This document shows, piece by piece, positions 40,829 through 47,678 of a DNA stretch of 47,678 bases. Made by a program: the position numbers and the translations under genes. The DNA comes from Bacillota bacterium. GTDB taxonomy: Bacteria; Bacillota; Clostridia; Christensenellales; SZUA-584. The notes below the pieces were generated by a model. That model did no database searches and was not told the origin of the DNA. It saw nothing but the letters and a program-made list of their open reading frames with translations. Within the stretch, counting starts at the first letter, position 1, and every line of letters starts with the position of its first letter. The DNA lies in assembly GCA_023396555.1 (NCBI GenBank), contig JAEWWC010000071.1, forward strand, positions 1 to 47,678, in the 5' to 3' direction.

Positions 40829-42502
40829 TCAGAACAATCCGTCAATCCGCCCCTCGTCGTCGATCGTGATCTGCTCTGCCGCGGGCACCTTGGGCAGCCC
40901 CGGCATCGTCATCATGTCACCCGCCAGCACCACGATAAACCCGGCCCCGGCCGAAAGCTTGATGTTTCTCACCGTGAATATGAAATCCTTAGGCCGCCCG
41001 ATCAGGCTGGGATCATGGGACAGCGAATATTGCGTCTTGGCGATGCATATCGGCAGCTTCGCATATCCGTTCTTGCTCAGCGCCTCGATGGCCTTGCCCA
41101 CTCCGGCGGAATAGTGCACGTCCGTCGCTCCGTATATCGTCCGCGCCAGCTTCTCGATCTTGCACTTGATATCGTCCTCCAGCGCGTACGGGTGCCTCGG
41201 CTCCGTTTTGGCCGCGATGCGCATCACCTCTTCGGCCAGCGCAACGCCGCCCGCGCCGCCCTTTTCCCATACCTCGGTGGGCACCGCCGTCACGCCCTTG
41301 GCCTTGCACAGCTGCTGCACCAGCGCGACTTCGCCCTCCGTGTCGGTATGGAACTTGTTGATCGCCACCACCACCGGCAGGCCATAAAACTCCTTTAAGT
41401 TCTCGATATGCTTGTCGAGGTTCTGCATGCCACGGATCACCGCCGCCTCATCGGGTACCGACAGCTCATCCTTCTTCTTGCCGCCGTGGCTTTTGAGAGC
41501 GCGTATCGTCGCGACCACCACCACCGCGTCGGGCCACAGCCCCGTCTGGCGGCACTTGATATCGAGAAACTTCTCCGCGCCGAGGTCCGCGCCGAAGCCC
41601 GCTTCCGTGACCACGTAATCGGCCAGATGCAGCGCCATATTGGTCGCTATGTAACTGTTGCAGCCGTGCGCGATGTTGGCAAAAGGCCCGCCGTGCATCA
41701 GGCAGGGTGTCTTCTCCAGCGTCTGCACGAGATTCGGCCTTATCGCGTCGCGCAGCAGCACCGCCATCGCGCCCGCCGCGCCTATCTCGCCCGCCGTCAC
41801 CGGCTTCTCGTCAAACGTATACGCCACCTTGATGCGCGCCAGCCGGTCTTTGAGGTCGTGCAAATCGGTCGCGAGACACAGCACCGCCATCACCTCGGAC
41901 GCTGCTGTAATGTCAAAGCTGTCCTCACGCGGCATGCCGTTGGTGCGCCCGCCGAGGCCGCAGGTGATGAACCGCAGCTGCCGGTCGTTCATGTCCATGC
42001 ACCGCTTGATGGTGATGCGCCGCGGGTCGATATTAAGCGTATTGCCGTGGTGGATGTGGTTGTCCACCAGTGCGCACAGCAGGTTGTTCGCCGCCGTCAC
42101 CGCATGCAGGTCGCCCGTAAAATGCAGGTTGATGTCCTCCATCGGTATCACTTGCGCGTAGCCGCCGCCCGCCGCGCCACCCTTGATGCCAAACACCGGG
42201 CCCAGCGACGGTTCCCTCAGCGCCAGGCACGCGCGCTGGCCGCACTGCTTCAATGCGTCCGCGAGACCGATGGACACCGTCGTTTTGCCTTCGCCCGCCG
42301 GCGTCGGGTTGATCGCGGACACCAATATCAGCTTGCCGTTATTCTTGCCCTTCAGCCGCTCCATGATGGACAGCGACACCTTGGCCTTTTTGTATCCGAA
42401 TGGGATCAGCTCGCTCTCCAGTATGCCGCCTTCCTCCGCGATCTGCTGAATGGGCGTCAGTTCGGCTTCCCGAGCGATTTCAAGGTCAGATTTATACTGC
42501 AT
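40829..42502 (-). CDS. fhs: formate-tetrahydrofolate ligase
   Basis: ATP-dependent ligase that makes 10-formyl-tetrahydrofolate; central to one-carbon metabolism and to the Wood-Ljungdahl and purine-fermenting routes. The 557-residue protein has the P-loop TPAGEGKTTVSIGLADAL (about 67-84), EPSLGPVFGIKGGAAGGGYAQVIPMEDINLHFTGD, and the C-terminal PGLPKVPAAEQI motif. Length and motifs match FTHFS. The start is ATG at 42502 with GGGG upstream and a near-consensus promoter 35 to 65 bases away. Confidence 0.97.
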   Translation of the reverse strand: MQYKSDLEIAREAELTPIQQIAEEGGILESELIPFGYKKAKVSLSIMERLKGKNNGKLILVSAINPTPAGEGKTTVSIGLADALKQCGQRACLALREPSLGPVFGIKGGAAGGGYAQVIPMEDINLHFTGDLHAVTAANNLLCALVDNHIHHGNTLNIDPRRITIKRCMDMNDRQLRFITCGLGGRTNGMPREDSFDITAASEVMAVLCLATDLHDLKDRLARIKVAYTFDEKPVTAGEIGAAGAMAVLLRDAIRPNLVQTLEKTPCLMHGGPFANIAHGCNSYIATNMALHLADYVVTEAGFGADLGAEKFLDIKCRQTGLWPDAVVVVATIRALKSHGGKKKDELSVPDEAAVIRGMQNLDKHIENLKEFYGLPVVVAINKFHTDTEGEVALVQQLCKAKGVTAVPTEVWEKGGAGGVALAEEVMRIAAKTEPRHPYALEDDIKCKIEKLARTIYGATDVHYSAGVGKAIEALSKNGYAKLPICIAKTQYSLSHDPSLIGRPKDFIFTVRNIKLSAGAGFIVVLAGDMMTMPGLPKVPAAEQITIDDEGRIDGLF

Positions 42503-42537
42503 CGTATACCCCTTATTTCTTTTTGTTGCTGCATATT

Positions 42538-42566
42538 ATTATACTCATTTCGGGCCGATTGACCAA
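42538..42566 (-). promoter_or_regulatory. promoter of fhs
   Basis: On the minus strand TTGGTC (42566-42561), 17 bases, TATAAT (42543-42538). Confidence 0.7.
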
Positions 42567-42651
42567 CCCTATTTTTTTTGTAGGCTTTGATACTTCCAAT
42601 TCGTACACCTTTTTCCTTATTTCGCTTCACAGCTTCGTTTATGCGATCAAC

Positions 42652-42681
42652 TTGACTTTTTTCTGTCTCCCCGTATATAAT
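42652..42681 (+). promoter_or_regulatory. promoter of the dehydrogenase gene
   Basis: TTGACT (42652-42657), 18 bases, TATAAT (42676-42681), giving a leader of about 110 bases. The gap 42503-42795 has no gene; it holds this promoter and the divergent one of fhs. Confidence 0.7.
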
Positions 42682-42795
42682 TGCATTGTGTCCTCTTGAT
42701 CATTTTTTGCGAATTAGTCACATTGGACATGTTATATTTGAACAACTAGCCGGTCAAACACGGCTGAACGGAATTTTAACGATAAGGAGACTTCA

Positions 42796-44061
42796 ATGAA
42801 AACAAAAGCAGTCAGGCTTTACGGCAAAAACGACTTACGGCTGGAAAACTTCGAGCTGCCAGCCATTAAACCCAACGAAATATTGGCTAAGGTCGTATCC
42901 GACAGCCTTTGCATGTCCTCGTACAAGGCAGCCAAGCAGGGGGCGGATCATAAGCGCGTACCGGACGACGTCGCCACCAACCCCACGATCATCGGGCATG
43001 AATTCTGCGGTGAGATCGTCGAGGTGGGCAGCGAGTGGAAGCACCTGTTCGCGCCGGGAGACAAGTTCTCGATACAGCCCGCCTTCAATTATAAGGGCTC
43101 GCAGAACGCTCCGGGCTACTCGTATCCCTACATCGGCGGAGACGCCACCTACGTCATCATCCCGCCCGAAGCCATGGAGATGGACTGCCTGTTGAAGTAC
43201 GATTCCGACGCTTTCTTCTACGGCTCGCTGGCTGAGCCGATGAGCTGCATCGTGGGCACCTACCACGCGTACTACCACACGCGCCAGGGCCAGTACGTGC
43301 ACGACATGGGCATCGTGGAAGGCGGCAACATGGCGATACTCGCGGGCGTTGGTCCGATGGGCCTCGGTTCCATCGACTACGCGCTGCACTGCGACCGCCG
43401 TCCCAAGCTGCTGGTCGTCACGGATATCGACGACGCGCGGCTCGCTCGCGCTGCGCGGATATACACTGTTGAGGAAGCCGCACGCATGGGCGTGGAGCTG
43501 CACTATGTCAATACCCGGGAGGAAGGCAGCTTTGAGAAGCTGATGGCGCTCTCGGGCGGCAAAGGGTACAACGACGTGCTGGTGATGGCCCCCGTCAAAG
43601 CGGTCATCGAACAGGGCGACAAGCTGCTGTGCAAGGACGGTTGCCTGAACTTCTTCGCCGGTCCAACGGACCAGTCGTTCTCCGCCAGCTTCAACTTCTA
43701 CAACGTGCATTATTCGTTCACGCACATCGTGGGCACATCGGGCGGCAACAACGACGACATGAAGGAATCGCTGCTCATGATGGGCAAAGGCATCATCAAC
43801 CCAACGTCCATGATCACGCACGTCGGCGGTCTGGACAGCGTGGTGGACGCAACACTGCACCTGCCCGACATCCCGGGCGGCAAAAAGCTGATCTACACGC
43901 ACATCTCGATGCCGCTCACCGCCATCGACGATTTCGCCAAGCTGGGCGAGACAGACCCGTTCTTCAAGGGCCTTGCGGATATCACGGCAAAGAGCGGCGG
44001 CTTCTGGTCCGCCGAGGCGGAAAAATACCTGCTTGCTAACGGCAAGCCAATCGAAGTATAA
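42796..44061 (+). CDS. zinc-type alcohol dehydrogenase family, L-sorbose-1-phosphate reductase-like
   Basis: Medium-chain dehydrogenase/reductase of 421 residues, longer than typical (350). GHEFCGEIVEVG (zinc-site His/Glu) and AGVGPMGLGSIDYAL (NAD(P)-binding loop, around 190) are visible. The N-terminus (KTKAVRLYGKNDLRLENFELPAI, then SDSLCMSSYKAAKQGADHKRVP) resembles L-sorbose-1-phosphate reductase (SorE) from memory. The substrate is a guess. It stands alone, with AAGGAG before the ATG. Confidence 0.8.
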   Translation: MKTKAVRLYGKNDLRLENFELPAIKPNEILAKVVSDSLCMSSYKAAKQGADHKRVPDDVATNPTIIGHEFCGEIVEVGSEWKHLFAPGDKFSIQPAFNYKGSQNAPGYSYPYIGGDATYVIIPPEAMEMDCLLKYDSDAFFYGSLAEPMSCIVGTYHAYYHTRQGQYVHDMGIVEGGNMAILAGVGPMGLGSIDYALHCDRRPKLLVVTDIDDARLARAARIYTVEEAARMGVELHYVNTREEGSFEKLMALSGGKGYNDVLVMAPVKAVIEQGDKLLCKDGCLNFFAGPTDQSFSASFNFYNVHYSFTHIVGTSGGNNDDMKESLLMMGKGIINPTSMITHVGGLDSVVDATLHLPDIPGGKKLIYTHISMPLTAIDDFAKLGETDPFFKGLADITAKSGGFWSAEAEKYLLANGKPIEV

Positions 44062-44082
44062 TAAATATCTGGATTGAAGGAA

Positions 44083-44110
44083 GCGCCGTTATCCAAGTAA
44101 CGGCGTTTTC
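44083..44110 (+). terminator. terminator of the dehydrogenase gene
   Basis: CGCCGTTA (44084-44091) and TAACGGCG (44098-44105), followed by TTTTC. Confidence 0.8.
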
Positions 44111-44150
44111 TAAAATATTCAGTATTACAAACAACAGATGAGGTGATTGT

Positions 44151-44726
44151 GTGAAACGTATACCGCTCACTATACCCAATATACTGACGCTGTTCCGTTT
44201 TGCGCTGGTGCCGGTCTGCACCATATTTATTTACTTCAACGTCATGATACCCGCGTTTGTTGTTTATATCGTCGCATGTTCGACGGACCTGCTGGACGGC
44301 TGGATCGCCCGCAAATACAAGCTGGTCTCACAGGCGGGCATACTGCTGGACCCGCTGGCGGACAAGCTGATATCCGTGTTCTCCGTTATCGCGTTCACCG
44401 TCACCGGCGTGCTGCCCTGGTTCGTCGTGGTCACCCTCATCATCAAGGAGCTGCTGATGATCGGCGGCGGCATATACCTCTATTTCAGGGACATCATCTC
44501 GCCGGCCAACATGTTCGGCAAAATCGCCGCGTTCATACTGAACACAGCCATCGCCTTTTGCTTCCTGAACAAGTTCGTCGATCCATGGCATGTCTGGTTC
44601 ATCAGCTTCGCGCTGGTGCTGACGTTAGCCTCGCTCGGACAATACGCCTACCTTAACATGTACAAAAAGCTGAAAGAGAAGGAACGCGCGCAGAAACAGT
44701 GTATCGAGCAGCCCGAACAATCATAA
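44151..44726 (+). CDS. pgsA: CDP-diacylglycerol-glycerol-3-phosphate phosphatidyltransferase
   Basis: Membrane enzyme making phosphatidylglycerol-phosphate. The 191 residues carry the CDP-alcohol phosphotransferase motif STDLLDGWIARKYKLVSQAGILLDPLADK, with all conserved Asp, Gly and Arg residues in place (DxxDGxxAR...GxxxDxxxD). About five membrane segments, basic C-terminal tail. GTG start at 44151 with GAGG upstream. A strong terminator follows at 44744. Other CDP-alcohol transferases (Pss) share the motif, but the start PLTIPNILTLFRF points to PgsA. Confidence 0.93.
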   Translation: MKRIPLTIPNILTLFRFALVPVCTIFIYFNVMIPAFVVYIVACSTDLLDGWIARKYKLVSQAGILLDPLADKLISVFSVIAFTVTGVLPWFVVVTLIIKELLMIGGGIYLYFRDIISPANMFGKIAAFILNTAIAFCFLNKFVDPWHVWFISFALVLTLASLGQYAYLNMYKKLKEKERAQKQCIEQPEQS

Positions 44727-44743
44727 CAGCTGAAAAAGTCTTT

Positions 44744-44770
44744 AAGCAGGCAGGGGAGCCTGCTTTTTTT
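44744..44770 (+). terminator. terminator of pgsA
   Basis: AAGCAGGC (44744-44751) and GCCTGCTT (44758-44765) followed by a T-run. Confidence 0.85.
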
Positions 44771-44824
44771 ATATTCTTAAGCTTAAGAGTATGTCTTTTG
44801 TGCGGGCATCCATTGAAGAGAGAT

Positions 44825-44873
44825 AAGCCTTCTCCTTGAGGATAAGGTGGCCCGAAGGCCGAATGAGGTGTCA
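44825..44873 (+). repeat. dispersed palindromic repeat, copy 2
   Basis: AAGCCTTCTCCTTGAGGAT...GGCCCGAAGGCC...GAATGAGGTGTCA; same layout as 40481-40530, with an extra GGCC hairpin intact here and degenerate in copy 1. Confidence 0.65.
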
Positions 44874-44957
44874 GGCGTAGTTTCAAAAAATACACCTGCA
44901 CCCGTTATTCGCCTTGTTATATTGCTTTCTCACCACATGTAAACTATCCGCCGACTG

Positions 44958-44988
44958 ATAAAACAAGAGCCGCCAAACCGGCAGCTCT
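44958..44988 (-). terminator. terminator of the propeller-like membrane protein gene
   Basis: Minus strand: GAGCTGCC, loop, GGCGGCTC, then TTGTTTT. Confidence 0.7.
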
Positions 44989-45018
44989 CATCATTTCAAA
45001 TGCTATCTTTCCAAGCCC

Positions 45019-46287
45019 TCACGGCACCTGCTGATGGATCACCACATTCGCCGCTTCGATATCGGTGATGTCATACCACACGATATCCTTGCCGGTCGCG
45101 CTGGACAGATACGACCGTGTGCTCTCGGCCGAAACTCTGCCGGACGAGCCGTCCGCAAAGTAGTAGGCGTAAACAAAATCATCCTTGGTGTAGGCCACAA
45201 ACCCGTCGCCCACGCAATAGTTGAGCACATTCTCGGCGATCATCACCGGCGCGGAATACGTATCGCCCGTTTTGGTGCACAGCATCAAATCGCTCTTATC
45301 GTCGCGCGGGCCGTTCATGTACACCAGATAGTCGCCGTCGATCATCGGATCATACGCGTACGTGCCCGGCAGGAACTGTATGCTCTGCTGGTCTCCGCCC
45401 TGCTTCAGCGGAATCATGCGGATCTCGGATTCTTCCGATACGGAGGACGAAGCCGTGGCCCGCCCTTCCACCACCTTGGTCTCATCCTTGGGCTCCACAA
45501 ACACCAGGGCATCGTCCGACAGATACGGAGCGCTCGGCGAGAACCTCACCCAGTCGGGATCCACCAGTTCCTCGATAACAACGGACTCCTGCGTGGGCAG
45601 GTGGAACAGATACAGCTTGTCCGTTCCCTTGCCTGTCTGCTGCAGCCACAGCGCGTATTCACCCGCAAGGGATACCTTGGGCTTGCCGTACGAGTATTCT
45701 CGCATCACGAATGACGTCTTATTCTCGCGGTCATACGCACACACCGCACCGCCGTCCGCCGACTTGCAGTCCAGATAGACGATAAACTTGTCGTTGATCT
45801 TGGGCTCAAACAGGCTGGTGTATTTCATCTTGATATCCGCCACCGCTTCTGCCTGCTTCGTATCCAGATTGTAGATGGCGATGGTGTTGAGCTCGGGGGA
45901 CACCTCTTCCGCCTTGCCGGTGGAGAATACCACCTCGCGCCCGAACACATACGGGTCGTTGACGGACTTGTTGGGTATCGCCAGCTCCTCGGCCCCTTCC
46001 GACATATCAGCCTTGGCGATGGGCGTAGGCGCAGGCGTGGCCGTTGCCGCCTCGGTTGGTGTGGGCGTGGGCTTGGGGCCCACGCCGCCGCCGAACAGCG
46101 GTACGATCACGAATATCACCAGCGCCACCAGACCGGCCACAGCCAGCACCAGTCCACCGATTTTCAGTATAGGCCCAAGGCTCGACGCACTGAACCGGGA
46201 CGCGCTTCTCTGTCCGCGTCCCTTGCGAAGGCGCATGCTTTTGCGCCGCCGACGTCTTCTTATTCTTTCCCTGATCGAATCAAACAC
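45019..46287 (-). CDS. membrane-anchored protein with TolB/propeller-like outer domain
   Basis: A 422-residue protein of unknown role. It begins with a very basic cytosolic segment (RERIRRRRRRKSMRLRKGRGQR), then one membrane helix (about residues 42-68), a Pro/Thr-rich linker (KPTPTPTEAATATPAPTP) and a long outer domain. That domain has repeated patterns such as NTIAIYNLDTKQAEAVAD, DKFIVYLDCKS, and GDYLVYMNGPRDDKSDLMLCTKTG, typical of beta-propeller blades of the TolB/DUF5050 kind. It may bind a wall or surface component. Single-gene unit on the minus strand, with a terminator at 44958. Confidence 0.7.
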   Translation of the reverse strand: MFDSIRERIRRRRRRKSMRLRKGRGQRSASRFSASSLGPILKIGGLVLAVAGLVALVIFVIVPLFGGGVGPKPTPTPTEAATATPAPTPIAKADMSEGAEELAIPNKSVNDPYVFGREVVFSTGKAEEVSPELNTIAIYNLDTKQAEAVADIKMKYTSLFEPKINDKFIVYLDCKSADGGAVCAYDRENKTSFVMREYSYGKPKVSLAGEYALWLQQTGKGTDKLYLFHLPTQESVVIEELVDPDWVRFSPSAPYLSDDALVFVEPKDETKVVEGRATASSSVSEESEIRMIPLKQGGDQQSIQFLPGTYAYDPMIDGDYLVYMNGPRDDKSDLMLCTKTGDTYSAPVMIAENVLNYCVGDGFVAYTKDDFVYAYYFADGSSGRVSAESTRSYLSSATGKDIVWYDITDIEAANVVIHQQVP

Positions 46288-46389
46288 TAGTTTTTACCTC
46301 CGAGCGGGTTTCGCGTAGTGTCAAAAGCTTTATTATTATTTCATTATAACAAAATACACATGATTTTCAACCGGGCTCTTTAAAACGCT

Positions 46390-47346
46390 TTAAATCGGCT
46401 CTTCTTCCTCCCACTCATACTGTTTGCTCAAGAACACACGCGTGGCCTCGTTAAACCGCTCCGGCTTTTCCTCATGCACAAAATGCCCGCAGTTGCGCAG
46501 CCGGACGTGTTCCGCTCCGGGTATGATCAGCGCAAAGTCGCGGATCATATCCTCATTGTGCAGCTTGTCCTCGGACCCGGAAAACACCAGCGTCCTGTGC
46601 CGTATGCTTTTGAGCAGCGAGCGCGCATATGTGTCGTCAAACTGCATCATCATCATCACCAGCGTCTCCCGCACATCACGCCTGCGAAGCGGCAGATAAT
46701 ACCCTTCCACCACTTCATCCTTCAGCTGCGTGGCGTCAAAAAACAATTCACTTAGCATACCGCGCACCGAGGATTCGCTGAGATGCATGAGGAATATCGT
46801 CCGCCCGAGCCATGTCGTCAACAGGCGCAGCGAGAATGGATAGTTCTCACTGGGACCGCCGGGGGAGACGAGCACCAGCCGGTTCACCCGCTGCGGATGC
46901 GCATACGCAAAGCATATAGCGCTCAGCGCCCCGGTGGAAAACGCGGCGATATGCGCCTTCTTGATGCGCAGCGCCTTCATGAACGCTTCGAGCACCAGCG
47001 CCTGCTCCTCCACCGTGAAGTAGATGTTTGGATGCCCGCTGTAGCCGCATCCCGCGAGGTCCAGTGCGATCACACGGTAGCCGTTGTCCGCAAAATAGTC
47101 GATGTTCTGCCGCCACGTAAACAGCGATTGTCCGATGCCGTGCACCAGCAGCAGCGTTTCGCCCTTGCCCTGCGAAATATAGCGTATCGTCGTGTCGAAA
47201 CGGATGCTCTCCGGCCCCATCTCCGTCTCGTTGACAATCTCAAACGAAATATCCACCGATGAGCCGGTGTATTCATCGTATTGCATGACCTTACGGGCCC
47301 TGCTTTTGTAGTTGTAGTTTTTGACCGCCAATATGGACACCCCCAA
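46390..47346 (-). CDS. alpha/beta-fold hydrolase
   Basis: Hydrolase of the alpha/beta superfamily (318 residues counted from the furthest start): LLLVHGIGQSLFTWRQNIDYFADNGYRVIALDLAGCGYSG at the oxyanion side, the nucleophile elbow AAFSTGALSA, with Ala in place of the usual first Gly, VFSGSEDKLHN for the acid, and NCGHFVHEEKPERF for the His. So all three catalytic residues are present. Start uncertain: TTG at 47346, a TTG five codons later behind GGGGGTG, or the ATG at codon 21. Substrate unknown. Confidence 0.85.
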   Translation of the reverse strand: MGVSILAVKNYNYKSRARKVMQYDEYTGSSVDISFEIVNETEMGPESIRFDTTIRYISQGKGETLLLVHGIGQSLFTWRQNIDYFADNGYRVIALDLAGCGYSGHPNIYFTVEEQALVLEAFMKALRIKKAHIAAFSTGALSAICFAYAHPQRVNRLVLVSPGGPSENYPFSLRLLTTWLGRTIFLMHLSESSVRGMLSELFFDATQLKDEVVEGYYLPLRRRDVRETLVMMMMQFDDTYARSLLKSIRHRTLVFSGSEDKLHNEDMIRDFALIIPGAEHVRLRNCGHFVHEEKPERFNEATRVFLSKQYEWEEEEPI

Positions 47347-47469
47347 CCGGATGCGCCGTCCTATGCGCGCCGCGGGTATTAAATATCGTTTATCAATATA
47401 CGCTCAATATACTACGATTGGCATCACAATTCAACCCTGGCCGTTCATTTAAGTGAAATATATGTAACA

Positions 47470-47678
47470 TTACGGTAACATTAACGGACGACCCAGCGCC
47501 AGCGCACTCTTTTTGAGCGCCTGCGGATTGTTGCGCGACGGGCTGGACACACATTCCTTGTGCAGCGCCGCGAGTATCTGCCCCACAACGGGCGACGGCG
47601 GTATGCTCAGCCACTCCGAGATATCCCGCCCCGTCACGTTGAGATCGCCCACCGTCCACGGCACGCCCTCCGCGATCA
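47470..47678 (-). CDS. cca: CCA-adding enzyme / poly(A) polymerase family, C-terminal end (5' end outside window)
   Basis: The frame runs off the window edge, with IAEGVPWTVGDLNVTGRDI as its first visible residues, followed by PPSPVVGQILAALHKECVSSP. This is the conserved C-terminal end of the tRNA nucleotidyltransferase family (DLxVxGxDL...G..P.P.VG.IL..L). Only about 69 residues are visible; the catalytic head lies outside. It may equally be a poly(A) polymerase-related paralogue. Confidence 0.75.
   Translation of the reverse strand, partial: IAEGVPWTVGDLNVTGRDISEWLSIPPSPVVGQILAALHKECVSSPSRNNPQALKKSALALGRPLMLP

Overview
The window looks like chromosome from an endospore-forming, anaerobic-type Firmicute (class Clostridia). 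It carries spoIIR, sleB and ypeB, a V/A-type ATPase operon in enterococcal gene order, formate-tetrahydrofolate ligase, and Shine-Dalgarno-led genes with GTG/TTG starts. Core genes are GC-rich; a few stretches are plainly AT-rich and look imported. I cannot name the genus. No tRNA, rRNA or CRISPR array was seen.

Layout. 1-1210: end of nadB and nadC (NAD synthesis). 1231-4300: a palindromic repeat cassette, an AT-rich orphan gene, a mobile-element-like remnant and a CopB-type metal ATPase. 4546-6680: corA behind a structured leader, an FmdB-type zinc ribbon, and radC. 6685-12217: GNAT acetyltransferase, S4 protein, ispDF, transaldolase-like protein, leuS. 12408-13963: preQ1 riboswitch with a QueT transporter, and a ZIP metal transporter. 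13973-18413 (mostly minus strand): a repeat cassette holding an orphan gene, recF, a GT-C-like membrane protein and a stand-alone amino-acid kinase. 18664-29422: rpiB, upp, then ntpF-I-K-E-C-G-A-B-D and a lipoprotein. 29799-33116 (minus): ypeB, sleB, spoIIR and a lipoprotein gene. 33327-36086: DUF1934 protein, metallo-beta-lactamase-fold protein, pyrG. 36376-40044: glnS, two tandem small membrane proteins and gltX, all overlapping. 40128-47678: small membrane protein, fhs, sorbose-phosphate-reductase-like dehydrogenase, pgsA, a propeller-like membrane protein, an alpha/beta hydrolase and the end of a CCA-adding enzyme.

The most unusual signal is an ordered set of perfect hairpin modules (here A, B, C, D, E/G, F) found at six places. 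Each copy starts 11-25 bases after the stop codon of a housekeeping gene (nadC, radC, leuS, recF, ntpG, pyrG) and points the same way as that gene. Module C is single in two copies. In three others it is doubled around extra AT-rich DNA, once around a complete orphan gene. In the nadC copy an orphan gene follows C directly. This suggests C is a point of insertion or exchange. No recombinase for it lies in the window.

Other points of interest are the corA leader with competing helices, sodium-type ligands in the V-ATPase K ring, a SemiSWEET-like pair embedded between the two Glx-tRNA synthetase genes, and a good sigma-F-type promoter before spoIIR.
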